Below, in pieces: positions 50,303 through 59,656 of a DNA stretch of 64,000 bases. A model generated the notes under the pieces. That model ran no database searches, was not told where the DNA came from, and saw nothing but the letters and a program-made list of their open reading frames with translations. This DNA is from Achromobacter aloeverae. Its GTDB lineage: Bacteria; Pseudomonadota; Gammaproteobacteria; Burkholderiales; Burkholderiaceae_B. A program made the position numbers and the translations under genes. Within the stretch, counting starts at the first letter, position 1. The number at the start of each line of letters is the position of its first letter. The stretch lies in contig NZ_PYAL01000008.1 of the NCBI RefSeq assembly GCF_004121055.1, forward strand, positions 310,001-374,000, given 5' to 3'.

Positions 50303-50644
50303 TCAGTGCGCCGACAGGCGCGCGATCGCCTGCTCGCGCGTATCCGTCACGGCGAGGATCGCCAGGAAACCGCTGACATCGAACACTTCGCGCACCTGCG
50401 ACGACATGCCGCAAAGCACCAGTGCGCCGTCCTGCTGCTTCAGGCGCTTGGCCAGCACCAGTATCACGCGCAGGCCGGCGCTTGAGAGATAGTTCAACCG
50501 GGACAGATCCAGCACGGCCTGCCGCTGTCCCGCGTCGACCAGGGCGATGAGTTCCGCCTCGATGGCGGCGGCATTGGCGCTATTGATCTGCCCTTCTGGC
50601 GACACGACGATGATGGAGCCGATTCGGGCTATGTTGAGACTCAT
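50303..50644 (-). CDS. STAS-domain anti-sigma factor antagonist-like protein
   Basis: 113-residue single STAS domain. The serine that is phosphorylated in SpoIIAA/RsbV-type antagonists falls in LDLSRLNYLSSAGLRVIL (Ser54 or Ser55). Such proteins bind or release an anti-sigma kinase according to phosphorylation, and a SpoIIE-type phosphatase restores activity. A SpoIIE-type phosphatase gene lies on the opposite strand about 1.5 kb away, in a divergent operon. No kinase or sigma factor is in the window. Confidence 0.85.
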   Translation of the reverse strand: MSLNIARIGSIIVVSPEGQINSANAAAIEAELIALVDAGQRQAVLDLSRLNYLSSAGLRVILVLAKRLKQQDGALVLCGMSSQVREVFDVSGFLAILAVTDTREQAIARLSAH

Positions 50645-50664
50645 GGGGAACTGCTCCTGCGCTA

Positions 50665-50707
50665 GGGTGGCGTAAGGGTGGCATCAGGTGGCATCACGGT
50701 GGCATCA
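50665..50707. repeat. 10-11 bp direct repeats upstream of the STAS gene
   Basis: GGGTGGCGTAA, GGGTGGCATCA, GGTGGCATCA and GGTGGCATCA follow in tandem 20-63 bases upstream of the STAS start. They could be binding sites for a regulator of the divergent operons. The rest of 50645-51027 (383 bases) holds no gene. Confidence 0.65.
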
Positions 50708-51027
50708 AGGCGCCGCAAGGCATGACATGCCGGCCTCGCCGGATACCGCGCCTTGCCAGCGTGACCTACGCCGCCCTTCCAAATTCCGTTGTGTGGCAGA
50801 AGTCCATTTCAGGTTCACTCATTGCCGGCGGCCTGCCTGGGGCACACCCGCCGGCGGCACTGGCCTGCCGGCCTCCGCGCCTTGGTCCCCGGGCGTTGAC
50901 CGCCTGGCGGCTATCACCTGGTGTTGATCGCCGACGAGACCACAGGCGCGCCACTTGGGAACCGGAATAAGGATGACATCCACATAGATGTTTCCAATTC
51001 CAAACAATCCCTAACCACCGGCCTCTC

Positions 51028-52164
51028 ATGATGTCCCATTCCGCGATAGGCTCGACCGGCACGCACGTCGTGGCACGGGTAGACCCCTCCGCCATCGCCC
51101 ACAACCTGGAACAAGTGCGCCGCCGTCTGGCCAGGAACGGTTCGACACCGGTCGGCCCGCGCATGTGGGCGTCGCTCAAGGCAGACGCCTACGGCCACGG
51201 CATCCGGCACGTCGTGCCGGCGCTCGCCGGGGCTGACGGCCTGATGATATCCCGGTTGGCCGAAGTCCCCGTTTGCCGTGACGCCGGTTGGCAAGGGCCC
51301 GTCCTGGTCCTCGACGGCTTGCAGGATGACGTCGAAGCCGCCCAGCTGGACCAGTCCGGCCTGCACCTGGTGATCCACCGCGCGGAACAACTCGACTGGC
51401 TGGAAGCGCGCCCCCTGCACTGCCCGCCGCCATGGGTATGGCTGCGCTACGTCGGCGACCTGGGCTACCAGGGCCTGGACTACGATGCCTATCAAGCCGC
51501 GTATGCGCGCTGCGCGCCCTGGCTGGCGCGCGGCGACATCGCCGGCATCGGCCATCTGCAGCATTACGCCGCGGCGGATACGCCCACCGGCATCGCGGCG
51601 GCCGAAGCGCGTTTCCGCAGCCTGACCGATGCGCTGCCTGGGCCGCGCAGCACCTGCAATTCCGCCGCGATCGTCTGCCACCCTGCCCATGCCCGCAGCA
51701 CCGACTGGGTGCGTCCCGGCCGGCTGCTGTACGGTCTCAGCCCCCTGCCGGACCGGGATGGCGCCAGCCTGGGGCTGCGGCCGGCCATGTCCCTGCACGC
51801 CCGCGTGGTCGCCGTGCGCGAACTGGCCGCCGGGGCCAGGATCGGCTACCACGGCGCCTTCGGGGCCGCCAGCGCCATGCGCATAGGGCTGGTCGACTGC
51901 GGCTATTCGGACGGCTACCCCAGCCATCCCCCCATCGGCATGCCCATCCTCGTGGGCGGCCGGCTGGCGCGCGGCCTGGGACAAGTCACGATGAATTCCC
52001 TGCTGGTGGATCTCAGCGACCATCCGGGCGCCGAGACAGGAATGCCGGTCGTGCTGTGGGGGGCGCCCGAATTGCCCGCGGAACAGGTGGCGGCAGCTTG
52101 CGGCGGCAGCGCGCCGGAGCTGCTCACGGGCCTGACGGGCCGCGTGCCTGTCATCGCATCGTGA
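51028..52164 (+). CDS. alr: alanine racemase
   Basis: PLP enzyme interconverting L- and D-alanine for peptidoglycan. 378 residues; the PLP lysine is Lys51 in SLKADAYGHG, where the usual KANAYGHG has Asn in place of Asp. The second-base tyrosine region is GYHGAFG (near residue 273), and YGLSPLPD and NSLLVDLSDHP are conserved in type. It is first of an operon in which the next start (GTG) overlaps its stop. Coupling to a sensor phosphatase is unusual. Confidence 0.92.
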   Translation: MMSHSAIGSTGTHVVARVDPSAIAHNLEQVRRRLARNGSTPVGPRMWASLKADAYGHGIRHVVPALAGADGLMISRLAEVPVCRDAGWQGPVLVLDGLQDDVEAAQLDQSGLHLVIHRAEQLDWLEARPLHCPPPWVWLRYVGDLGYQGLDYDAYQAAYARCAPWLARGDIAGIGHLQHYAAADTPTGIAAAEARFRSLTDALPGPRSTCNSAAIVCHPAHARSTDWVRPGRLLYGLSPLPDRDGASLGLRPAMSLHARVVAVRELAAGARIGYHGAFGAASAMRIGLVDCGYSDGYPSHPPIGMPILVGGRLARGLGQVTMNSLLVDLSDHPGAETGMPVVLWGAPELPAEQVAAACGGSAPELLTGLTGRVPVIAS

Positions 52165-54224
52165 TCGCATACCTGCGCTCCCTGCTGCCCCTGCGCTCGT
52201 TGCGCAGCAAGATCTTTCTTTTGATCGTCGCACTGCTGCTGTTCATCGCGGCCTTCGTCATGGTGGTCAGCCGCAGCGATGTGACGGAAGCCGTCTCCAC
52301 CAGCGAAGCGCACTCGGTAGGCAACGCGGTGGACCTGGTGCGGCGGGACATCGAGGCCCGCTGGGCCGCCTTGCTGAACGACAAGATCACCGCCGTGCGG
52401 GGCGGACGGCGGCAGCTGCAGCAGTTGGGTGGGACGGTGCAATCGGTGCTGATGGAATTCGCCGAGCAGGCCAGTCGCGGCACGCTTACGGAGGAAGAGG
52501 CCAAGATCACGGCGCGCACCTGGATCAACGAACTCACCTTGGGCCATCCGCGCTACGCCGCCATCTATGACGCCAACGGGCGGGTCATCGCGTCCGGCGA
52601 CCGGCGCTGGATAGGCGAAGACCTGACCAGCCTCACCGACTTCAAGGGCAGGCCGCTGGCCCAGGCCATGTACGATGAAAGCCGCGCCCTGGGGCGCGGC
52701 TTCGCCATGTACCGCAAGCCCGAGCCGCCTTCCCTCGCCCAAGCCGAAGGCAGCCACGACAAGGACCGCACGCCCGGGGAAACCCGCTATGCCTACTTCG
52801 GCTACTTCGCGCAATGGGACTGGGTGGTGGTGGTCAGCGACAGCGTGCAGGATGTCATCGACCAGGTGGAGATGCGCCGCCACCAGATGAATACGGCCCT
52901 GCGGGAGACCTTGAGCGAATTGACCCTGGCCCGGTCCGGCTGCATGTTCATCCTTGCCGACGACGGCGGCATGGTCGCGCCGCCTCCGTCCGCGACCGGG
53001 CTGGAGGATGGGGTGGATCGCCGCACGGGCCTCACGCTGAAGCAGACCCTGCAAGGCATCACCGCATCCGAGCGTCCGGAGCGGCTAGACTACGACGATG
53101 GGGAGAGCCGGTGGATCATCGAGGCGGTGCGCTTCAAGCCGCTGGGGTGGACGCTGGCCGCGGTCGTGCCGCAAAGCGATTTCACCGCGCCCGCCATGGT
53201 CCTGCTGCACAGGCAGGCCTTGATCTTCGGGGGCACGCTGCTGTTGGCGCTGCTGTTTGCCTGGATGTTCGCCATCCGCATCGTGCGGCCGCTGGAACAA
53301 CTGACGGGCTATGCGCGCCAGCTGCCCCAGCAGGACCTGACGACCATCGCCACGGTGCCGGACCACATCGCCGCGCTGCCGCGCCAGCGACGCGACGAAG
53401 TCGGGCGGCTGGCCGCCTCTTTCCTGTTCATGAATCGTCGGCTGCGCGAGAACATCGGCCGCCTGATGCAGGAAGCCTCCACCCGGGAGCGCTACGAAAG
53501 CGAGCTGAATATCGCCCGCCTGATCCAGACCGGCCTGCTGCCGGCGCCGCCGGACGCCGACACCACGTTCAACGGCACCGACCTGTACGCCTTGATGCTG
53601 CCGGCCAAGGAAGTGGGCGGCGACCTGTACGACTACTTCATGCTGCCCGACGGCCGCGTATGCATCGCCATCGGCGACAGTTCCGACAAGGGCGTCCCGG
53701 CGGCGCTGTTCATGGCGATCACCCGCACGCTGATACGCGCCACCGCCGAAGACGAGACCGACCCCGCTCGCATGTTGCAGCGGATCAACAACCGCCTGGC
53801 GGAGAACAATCCCAACATGATGTTCGTCACGCTGTTGCTGGGGGTGCTGGACTTGAAGGATGGCTCGCTGTCCTGGGCCAACGCCGGCCACCCGCCGCCC
53901 GCCATCATCGATGCGCAGGGCCGGGCCCGGCTGCTGACCGGGCGCAGCGGGCCGGCCTGCGGCGTGATCGAGAACACCGTCTATCGTCCGCTGGCCGCGC
54001 GCCTGGATAGCGGCGAGGTCCTGGTGGGCTACACCGATGGCGTAATCGAGGCAGCGGGCGCCGATGGCGGACTCTATGGCGAGCGCCGCCTGCTGACACG
54101 GCTGCAAAGGCCCGCCGGGTCCTCGGCGGCCCTGGCGCTGGGCATCGTCGAGGACCTCAAGCACTATGCCGCCGGCGCCGAACAATCGGACGACATCACG
54201 CTGATCGTGATTCGCCGTCCATGA
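52161..54224 (+). CDS. membrane sensor SpoIIE-type protein serine phosphatase (Cache/HAMP)
   Basis: 687 residues: TM1 (about 16-37), a periplasmic sensor domain of about 310 residues (Cache-like; TYDANGRVIASG-type segments), TM2 (about 350-372), HAMP (to about 430), then a PP2C/SpoIIE domain. The metal-binding residues appear in EVGGDLYDYF, IGDSSDKGVPAALFMA, NAGHPPPAII and QSDDITLIVI. The GTG start overlaps the alr stop; its stop overlaps the next gene. It is similar in layout to SiaA or BtrU-type phosphatases. It probably acts on a STAS protein, the best candidate being the one at 50303. Confidence 0.92.
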   Translation: MIAYLRSLLPLRSLRSKIFLLIVALLLFIAAFVMVVSRSDVTEAVSTSEAHSVGNAVDLVRRDIEARWAALLNDKITAVRGGRRQLQQLGGTVQSVLMEFAEQASRGTLTEEEAKITARTWINELTLGHPRYAAIYDANGRVIASGDRRWIGEDLTSLTDFKGRPLAQAMYDESRALGRGFAMYRKPEPPSLAQAEGSHDKDRTPGETRYAYFGYFAQWDWVVVVSDSVQDVIDQVEMRRHQMNTALRETLSELTLARSGCMFILADDGGMVAPPPSATGLEDGVDRRTGLTLKQTLQGITASERPERLDYDDGESRWIIEAVRFKPLGWTLAAVVPQSDFTAPAMVLLHRQALIFGGTLLLALLFAWMFAIRIVRPLEQLTGYARQLPQQDLTTIATVPDHIAALPRQRRDEVGRLAASFLFMNRRLRENIGRLMQEASTRERYESELNIARLIQTGLLPAPPDADTTFNGTDLYALMLPAKEVGGDLYDYFMLPDGRVCIAIGDSSDKGVPAALFMAITRTLIRATAEDETDPARMLQRINNRLAENNPNMMFVTLLLGVLDLKDGSLSWANAGHPPPAIIDAQGRARLLTGRSGPACGVIENTVYRPLAARLDSGEVLVGYTDGVIEAAGADGGLYGERRLLTRLQRPAGSSAALALGIVEDLKHYAAGAEQSDDITLIVIRRP

Positions 54225-55585
54225 ACCTTCCGCCACACTCCGCCATGCCACCGTTGCGCGCGACGAATCCGGTTTCCATCCTCTCCATGCCTTTCCCGCG
54301 GCGCCGCCCTGCACCCTTGGTCCCGCTGGCGCTGGAACTGCTGTTGGCGCTGGTGCTTGCGCTTGGCGATGCTGCCAGCGGCCACGCGACCACCGCGCCA
54401 CCCGCGTGCATCGACGATTCCCTGGTCATGTCCGTGCCGACCCCGGCCCCGGCGGCCGAGCCACGTGCGCAGGCGGCGGCCATGCCGCGCCTGCACCGTC
54501 CCATGGCCAACCGCAACCTGGACATCCCCACGAAGCCGCGCCGGCGGCCGGACGGCACGAAGTGGCGCATCGGCTATGTGGCCAGCGGCGAGCACTACAA
54601 CTATCAACGCATCACGCGCGTCATCATCGGCGGTCTCCAGGCCTTGGGCTGGCTGAGCGTTCCGCCCATCCCGGACGGATTGACCGACAGGGAGATCTGG
54701 CAGTTCATCGCGGCGAACACGCGCAGCGACGTACTGGAGTTCGTGGCTGACGGCTGGTGGAGTCCCGGCAGCTTCGACAACAGCCTGCGGCAGGAGATGA
54801 GGCAGTCCATCGCCGACCGCCTGCGCGAGCGCCACGATATCGACCTGTTCATCGCCATGGGGACCCTGGCGGGGCAGGACATGGTTGCCCTGGGAGCGCC
54901 CGTTCCCACCATCGTCGCGTCCACCAGCGACGCGGTGGCCGCGCATATCGTGAAGAGCCCCAAGGACAGCGGCCTGGACAATCTGTTCGTGCACATCTAC
55001 CCGGAACGCTATGCGCGGCAGCTACGCCTGTTCTACGAAATGGTGCCGTTCAAGACCCTGGGCCTGGTCTACGAGAACACGGGGGAAGGCCGGCTCTTCA
55101 GCGCCGTGGATGCCATCGAACGGCTGGCGAGCGAACTCGGTTTCACCCTGATCCGCTGCGACGCGCGGGCCCAGGGCCAGGATACCGACATCGCCACGCA
55201 CAACCTCGTGGCGTGCTACCGGGAAATCAGCACCCAGGTGGACGCGGTCTACGTCACCACGCATATCGGCATCACGCCCTTGACCATCGGCCGCGTGGCG
55301 CAGGTGCTGCGCGAGGCCAAGGTGCCGAGTTTCTCCATGCACGGGTCGGAGGACGTGCAGCATGGCGTCCTGATGAGCCTGGCGCAATCCGACCCCACGG
55401 CGCTGGGCCTGTTCTTCGCCGAGGCCATCGCGCGTATTTTCAACGGGGCCAAGCCCAGGCAGCTCAAGCAGGTATGGCGCGAACCGGCCACGATCGCCCT
55501 GAATCTCGAAACCGCACGCGTGATCGGTTTTGATCCGCCCGTCGATGTCCTGCTGGCGGCGGATGAAGTCTATGAGGCGCGTTGA
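54221..55585 (+). CDS. ABC_sub_bind-family periplasmic binding protein (orphan)
   Basis: 454 residues with a signal-like hydrophobic N-terminus (cleavage near GHATT), a Pro/Ala-rich linker, then the two-lobed fold of the ABC_sub_bind family (WRIGYVASGEHYNYQ, LFIAMGTLAGQDMVALGAPV). The ATG overlaps the phosphatase stop (ATGA). No permease or ATPase gene is linked, so it more probably senses a ligand and feeds the adjacent sensor phosphatase than drives transport. Ligand unknown. Confidence 0.82.
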   Translation: MNLPPHSAMPPLRATNPVSILSMPFPRRRPAPLVPLALELLLALVLALGDAASGHATTAPPACIDDSLVMSVPTPAPAAEPRAQAAAMPRLHRPMANRNLDIPTKPRRRPDGTKWRIGYVASGEHYNYQRITRVIIGGLQALGWLSVPPIPDGLTDREIWQFIAANTRSDVLEFVADGWWSPGSFDNSLRQEMRQSIADRLRERHDIDLFIAMGTLAGQDMVALGAPVPTIVASTSDAVAAHIVKSPKDSGLDNLFVHIYPERYARQLRLFYEMVPFKTLGLVYENTGEGRLFSAVDAIERLASELGFTLIRCDARAQGQDTDIATHNLVACYREISTQVDAVYVTTHIGITPLTIGRVAQVLREAKVPSFSMHGSEDVQHGVLMSLAQSDPTALGLFFAEAIARIFNGAKPRQLKQVWREPATIALNLETARVIGFDPPVDVLLAADEVYEAR

Positions 55586-55649
55586 CGGCGGACGCGCGGG
55601 ATCATTCGAATAAAATCGGAATAGTCCAGCCCTTCCATCGGTTTTACAA

Positions 55650-56546
55650 ATGAACCTCTCGACCCGGCAATTGCGCGCCTTCGTGGCTGCCTCCGACCAC
55701 GGCAACTTCACGCGGGCGGCGGCGGATATCGGATTGTCGCAGCCTGCCTTCAGCGCCCTCGTCAAGTCCCTGGAAGAGGAACTGGGCGCGCAATTATTCG
55801 TGCGCAATACGCGCAACGTCGCGCTGACGCCCTTCGGCCGCCTGTTCGACGCCTTCGCGCGCCGCACCCTGTTCGACACCGACACGGCCTTGCGGGACCT
55901 GCGCGATTACGCCACCGGGCGGGTTGGCAAGGTGCATGTGGCGGCCCTGCCCTCCATTGCCGCCAACTGGCTGCCCCCCGTGCTGCGCCGCTTCCGCGAG
56001 GAATATCCCGCGGTGACCACCGCCGTCAGCGACGGCATGTCGCAGCAGTGCGTGGAACTGCTGGCCCATGGCGAAATCGATTTCGCGCTGGCCACCACCG
56101 ATCATTACGCGCCGGACCTGCGGCGCGAGCTGCTGTGGACGGACCGCTTCCACCTTGTCTGCCCGCGCGGCCATCCGCTGGCCACCACGCGCAAGGCGGT
56201 CACGCTGGAGCAGATCGCCCGCTACCCCTTCATCAACTTCGTCAAGCACAGCAGCGTGCGGCAGTCGCTGGACGCGGCTTTCGGCAAGCATGAGTTGAAC
56301 AATGTGCTGGAACTGGAGCACCTGGCCACGGTCAGCGCCATGGTGGAGAACAATGTCGGCATCACCGTGGTGCCCACGCTGACGCTGTACCAGTTCCAGC
56401 GGCCCGCGCTGGCCATACGGGACCTGGGCGGCTTGCCGTTGACGCGGGAGATCTACATCCTCAGCCGCAAGAACAGGGAGTTGTCGATGCCGGCGCAGGC
56501 GCTGCATGACATGCTGGGGGAGCATGTCAGACGCCTTGCGATTTGA
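55650..56546 (+). CDS. LysR-family transcriptional regulator
   Basis: 298 residues: HTH MNLSTRQLRAFVAASDHGNF to RNTRNVALTPFG, then an effector-binding domain. It lies 97 bases before the AtuA-type operon on the same strand, so it is a likely regulator of that operon. Co-inducer is unknown. Confidence 0.9.
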   Translation: MNLSTRQLRAFVAASDHGNFTRAAADIGLSQPAFSALVKSLEEELGAQLFVRNTRNVALTPFGRLFDAFARRTLFDTDTALRDLRDYATGRVGKVHVAALPSIAANWLPPVLRRFREEYPAVTTAVSDGMSQQCVELLAHGEIDFALATTDHYAPDLRRELLWTDRFHLVCPRGHPLATTRKAVTLEQIARYPFINFVKHSSVRQSLDAAFGKHELNNVLELEHLATVSAMVENNVGITVVPTLTLYQFQRPALAIRDLGGLPLTREIYILSRKNRELSMPAQALHDMLGEHVRRLAI

Positions 56547-56643
56547 ATTTCAGATTAAATCATCCGATCTTTCGATTTTACTTCTACCCGCCCTCTTGTC
56601 GACAATCGCCTCATTCTTCCAATGACAGTGAGCGAGACACAGC

Positions 56644-57990
56644 ATGGCCAAAGCGCCCCTATGGGTAGGCTGCGGGGCGGGCTTTTCCGGCGACCGCATC
56701 GATGCCGCCATCCCGGTGGTCCGGACCCTGTGCCGTCGCGATGGACCGAGAGCGCTGATCTTCGAGACGCTGGCCGAACGCACCCTGGCCTTGGCCCAGA
56801 TTGCCCGGCGCGCCGATCCCGCCAAGGGCTACGAGCCGCTTCTCGATCTCTTCCTTCCCCCCATCCTTGGCGCCTGCCTGGAAAACCGCATTGCGATCAT
56901 CAGCAATTTCGGCCAGGCCAATCCGCTAGGCGCCGCGCGGCGCATCGCCGAACTGGCCCGCCAGGCCGGGCTACGCCAGCCACGCATCGCCATCGTGCAT
57001 GGCGATGACCTGATCGCCCACCAGAACAGCGCAGCCGTACTGGCACAAGCTGGCCTGCCCCGCGCCGGCCAACTGCTCTGCGCCAACGCCTACCTGGGCG
57101 CCGAGCCGATTGCCGACGCCTTGTTCAACGGCGCCGACATCGTCGTCACGGGACGCGTCGCGGACCCCTCCTTGACGGTAGGCCCTGCCATGGCCCATTT
57201 CGGCTGGGACACCGCCGATTGGGATCGCCTGGGCCGCGCCACCATGGCTGGCCACCTGCTGGAGTGCGGATCGCAGGTCACCGGCGGCTATTTTGCCGAT
57301 CCAGGCTACAAGGACGTGCCGGACCTGGCCCACGTGGGCTTTCCCATCGCCCGCATCGACGCCGACGGCACGTGCGAGATCGGCAAGGCCGAGCACACGG
57401 GCGGCGTGGTCGACCGCCGCACCGTCACGGAACAACTGCTGTATGAAGTCCACGATCCCGCCTCGTACCTGACCCCCGACGTCGTCGCCGACATCTCGGA
57501 GGCCAGTATTGCGCAGACCGGCCCCGATACCGTCGCGCTGGCCGGTGTTCGTGGGCACGCGCGCCCGGCCACGCTCAAGGTCAATGCCTATTACGAGGGA
57601 GGCTGGCTCGCAGAAGCAGAGATTTCCTACGGCGGCCCGCGTGCAGAGGCGCGCGCGCGCCTGGCCGCCGACGTCGTCCGCTCCCGCATGGGCACCGGGA
57701 CGCCGCTACGGGTGGACCTGCTGGGCGTACTCAGCATTTTCGCCGACGACCGCGGCAAGCTGCTGGCCACGCGCCCCGACAGCGGCGCGCGCGATGTGCG
57801 CCTGCGCCTGGCCGCCAGCTTCGCCACCCGTGAGGAGGCCGAAGCCCTCGCCCGCGAAGTCAATGCCCTCTACTGCTGTGGCCCGGCCGGCGGCGGTGGG
57901 GTGCGCACCGCCATCCGTCCGCGCATGGAAACCCGCTCCGGCTACATCGACCGCGACCAGGTACAGGCGTCCTACGAGATTTATCAATGA
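56644..57990 (+). CDS. AtuA-family (DUF1446) protein, N-terminal part
   Basis: 448 residues, beginning WVGCGAGFSGDRID and containing GRVADPSLTVGPAMAHFGW and HTGGVVDRRTVTEQLLYE, which match the acyclic-terpene-utilisation AtuA family. In Pseudomonas AtuA is one longer chain; here the C-terminal AtuA-like domain is a separate gene that overlaps by four bases (ATGA). Catalytic role is unknown. First of an operon with an ABC importer. Confidence 0.85.
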   Translation: MAKAPLWVGCGAGFSGDRIDAAIPVVRTLCRRDGPRALIFETLAERTLALAQIARRADPAKGYEPLLDLFLPPILGACLENRIAIISNFGQANPLGAARRIAELARQAGLRQPRIAIVHGDDLIAHQNSAAVLAQAGLPRAGQLLCANAYLGAEPIADALFNGADIVVTGRVADPSLTVGPAMAHFGWDTADWDRLGRATMAGHLLECGSQVTGGYFADPGYKDVPDLAHVGFPIARIDADGTCEIGKAEHTGGVVDRRTVTEQLLYEVHDPASYLTPDVVADISEASIAQTGPDTVALAGVRGHARPATLKVNAYYEGGWLAEAEISYGGPRAEARARLAADVVRSRMGTGTPLRVDLLGVLSIFADDRGKLLATRPDSGARDVRLRLAASFATREEAEALAREVNALYCCGPAGGGGVRTAIRPRMETRSGYIDRDQVQASYEIYQ

Positions 57991-58415
57991 CCGCGTCCAC
58001 TGTGGTTGTCCCGCTCTACGAAATCGCTCATGGCCGCACCGGCGACAAAGGCGACCGTTGCAACATCAGCATCGTGGCCTACCGGCCGGAGCACTATGAG
58101 TTCCTGGTTCAGCAAGTCACGCCATCCGAGGTGCGGCGGGTCTACGCACACCGTGACCCCGGCGCCATAGCCCGCCATCTGCTGCCGCGTCTGTACGCCA
58201 TGAACTTCGTCATCGACAGCGTGCTGGACGGCGGCGTCAATGACTCCTTGAATCTGGACTCGCACGGTAAATCGCTGGCGGGTTTCCTGTTGGACATACC
58301 CATTATCCTTCCGGCTGCCCTGGCGCCGGCATCCCGGGGCACGGCGCCGCCCGCGGAATCGAAGCTGGACGGCGCCATCCACCCGGCAAATACAGAAACC
58401 GGCAAATACAAATAA
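57987..58415 (+). CDS. AtuA C-terminal domain-like protein
   Basis: 142 residues, with the stretch YEIAHGRTGDKGDRCNISIV and NFVIDSVLDGGVNDSLNLDSHGK that marks the C-terminal AtuA domain. The last 40 residues are Pro/Ala-rich. It overlaps the AtuA gene by four bases, so the two products probably form one complex. Function unknown. Confidence 0.82.
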   Translation: MTASTVVVPLYEIAHGRTGDKGDRCNISIVAYRPEHYEFLVQQVTPSEVRRVYAHRDPGAIARHLLPRLYAMNFVIDSVLDGGVNDSLNLDSHGKSLAGFLLDIPIILPAALAPASRGTAPPAESKLDGAIHPANTETGKYK

Positions 58416-58458
58416 CGAGGCCCGCCCCGGGCGGACGCCAACAAAAAAGGAGTAGACA

Positions 58459-59646
58459 ATGCAGATACGCAATCAATTCGTCGCACTGGCCCTGGCCGCC
58501 GCCACGCTGAGCGCGACGGCCGCCTACGCGCAGGACGTGGTGAAGGTCGCCTACAACGGCGACATCTCGGGATCGCCTTCGGCCGAATCCGGCCAGATCG
58601 GCGTCATGGGCATCAGCGCCGCGGTCGACGACATCAACCAGCGTGGCGGATTGCTGGGCCACAAGCTGCAATTCGTCGTGCGCGATGACCTGGGCCAACC
58701 GCCCAAGTCGATCCAGAACATGACCGACCTGATCGACCGCGAGAAGGTCGCCGTGGTGTTCGGTCCCACCAACTCCGGCAACGCGCTGGCGTGGAAGCAC
58801 ATTGCCAACCAGAAGAAGATGCCGGTGCTGGTGTCCAGCGCCTCATCCACCGCCATTACGCAAGGCAGCGGCACCAACTATCTGTTCCGCATTTCCATGG
58901 TCGATCGCGACCAGGCCGCCGCGCTGGTGGCTTACGCCGCCAAGAATCCAGCCAGCAAGAAGATCGGCTTTTTCGTCGAAACCACCGGCTATGGCCAGGC
59001 GGGGCTGAAGGACATGGAGGCCATCGCCAAGCTGCACGGCGTGACGCCCGCCATCATAGAGAAATTCGACGCCAACGATACCGACATGACGTCGCAGCTG
59101 AACAAGGCCAAGGCCGCCGGTGTGGACACGCTGGTGGTCTGGGCGCAAGCCGCGCCCCTGGGGCATCTGGTGCGCAGCATGGAAAAAATCAACTACAAGC
59201 CGCGCATGCTGACAACCTGGGCCGCGTCCTTCAGCGGCTTCCCGCAAGTGGCGGGCGACAAGCTGATGGAGTGGCCCGTTTTTCTGACGACCTCCAGCGC
59301 GGTCCAGTCCGACGCCGCCAAGTCCCTGTTCGCGCGCGTGGGCCCCAAGCTGGCCAATCCGGCCATGTTCTGGGCTGCCACCCAGGCCTACGACACCGTG
59401 CTGGTGTGGGCAGCCGCCGTCGAGCAAGCCAAGAGCTTCGACGGCGCGGCCGTACACGCCGCCCTGGAATCCTTGCAGAAACCGGTGGACGGCCTGGTCA
59501 AGCAATACAACCCGCCCTTCACCGCCACGCGCCACGAAGGCCTGCAAGCGCAGGACTACCACTGGTCGCAATGGCGTGACGGCAAGGTGGTCGATTTCGA
59601 AGACCCGGTCCTGGCCACGCTGACTCCCGCCGACTTCAAGAAATAA
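58459..59646 (+). CDS. branched-chain amino acid-type ABC transporter, periplasmic binding protein
   Basis: 395 residues. Signal peptide ends near AAYAQD; type-1 periplasmic fold follows (VKVAYNGDISGSPSAESGQIG, VAVVFGPTNSGNALAW). AAGGAG stands seven bases before the ATG at 58459. First of the SBP-LivH-LivMG-LivF set. In catabolic loci such transporters often carry aromatic or aliphatic acids; the ligand is unknown. Confidence 0.92.
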   Translation: MQIRNQFVALALAAATLSATAAYAQDVVKVAYNGDISGSPSAESGQIGVMGISAAVDDINQRGGLLGHKLQFVVRDDLGQPPKSIQNMTDLIDREKVAVVFGPTNSGNALAWKHIANQKKMPVLVSSASSTAITQGSGTNYLFRISMVDRDQAAALVAYAAKNPASKKIGFFVETTGYGQAGLKDMEAIAKLHGVTPAIIEKFDANDTDMTSQLNKAKAAGVDTLVVWAQAAPLGHLVRSMEKINYKPRMLTTWAASFSGFPQVAGDKLMEWPVFLTTSSAVQSDAAKSLFARVGPKLANPAMFWAATQAYDTVLVWAAAVEQAKSFDGAAVHAALESLQKPVDGLVKQYNPPFTATRHEGLQAQDYHWSQWRDGKVVDFEDPVLATLTPADFKK

Positions 59647-59656
59647 GGCGTCGTCC

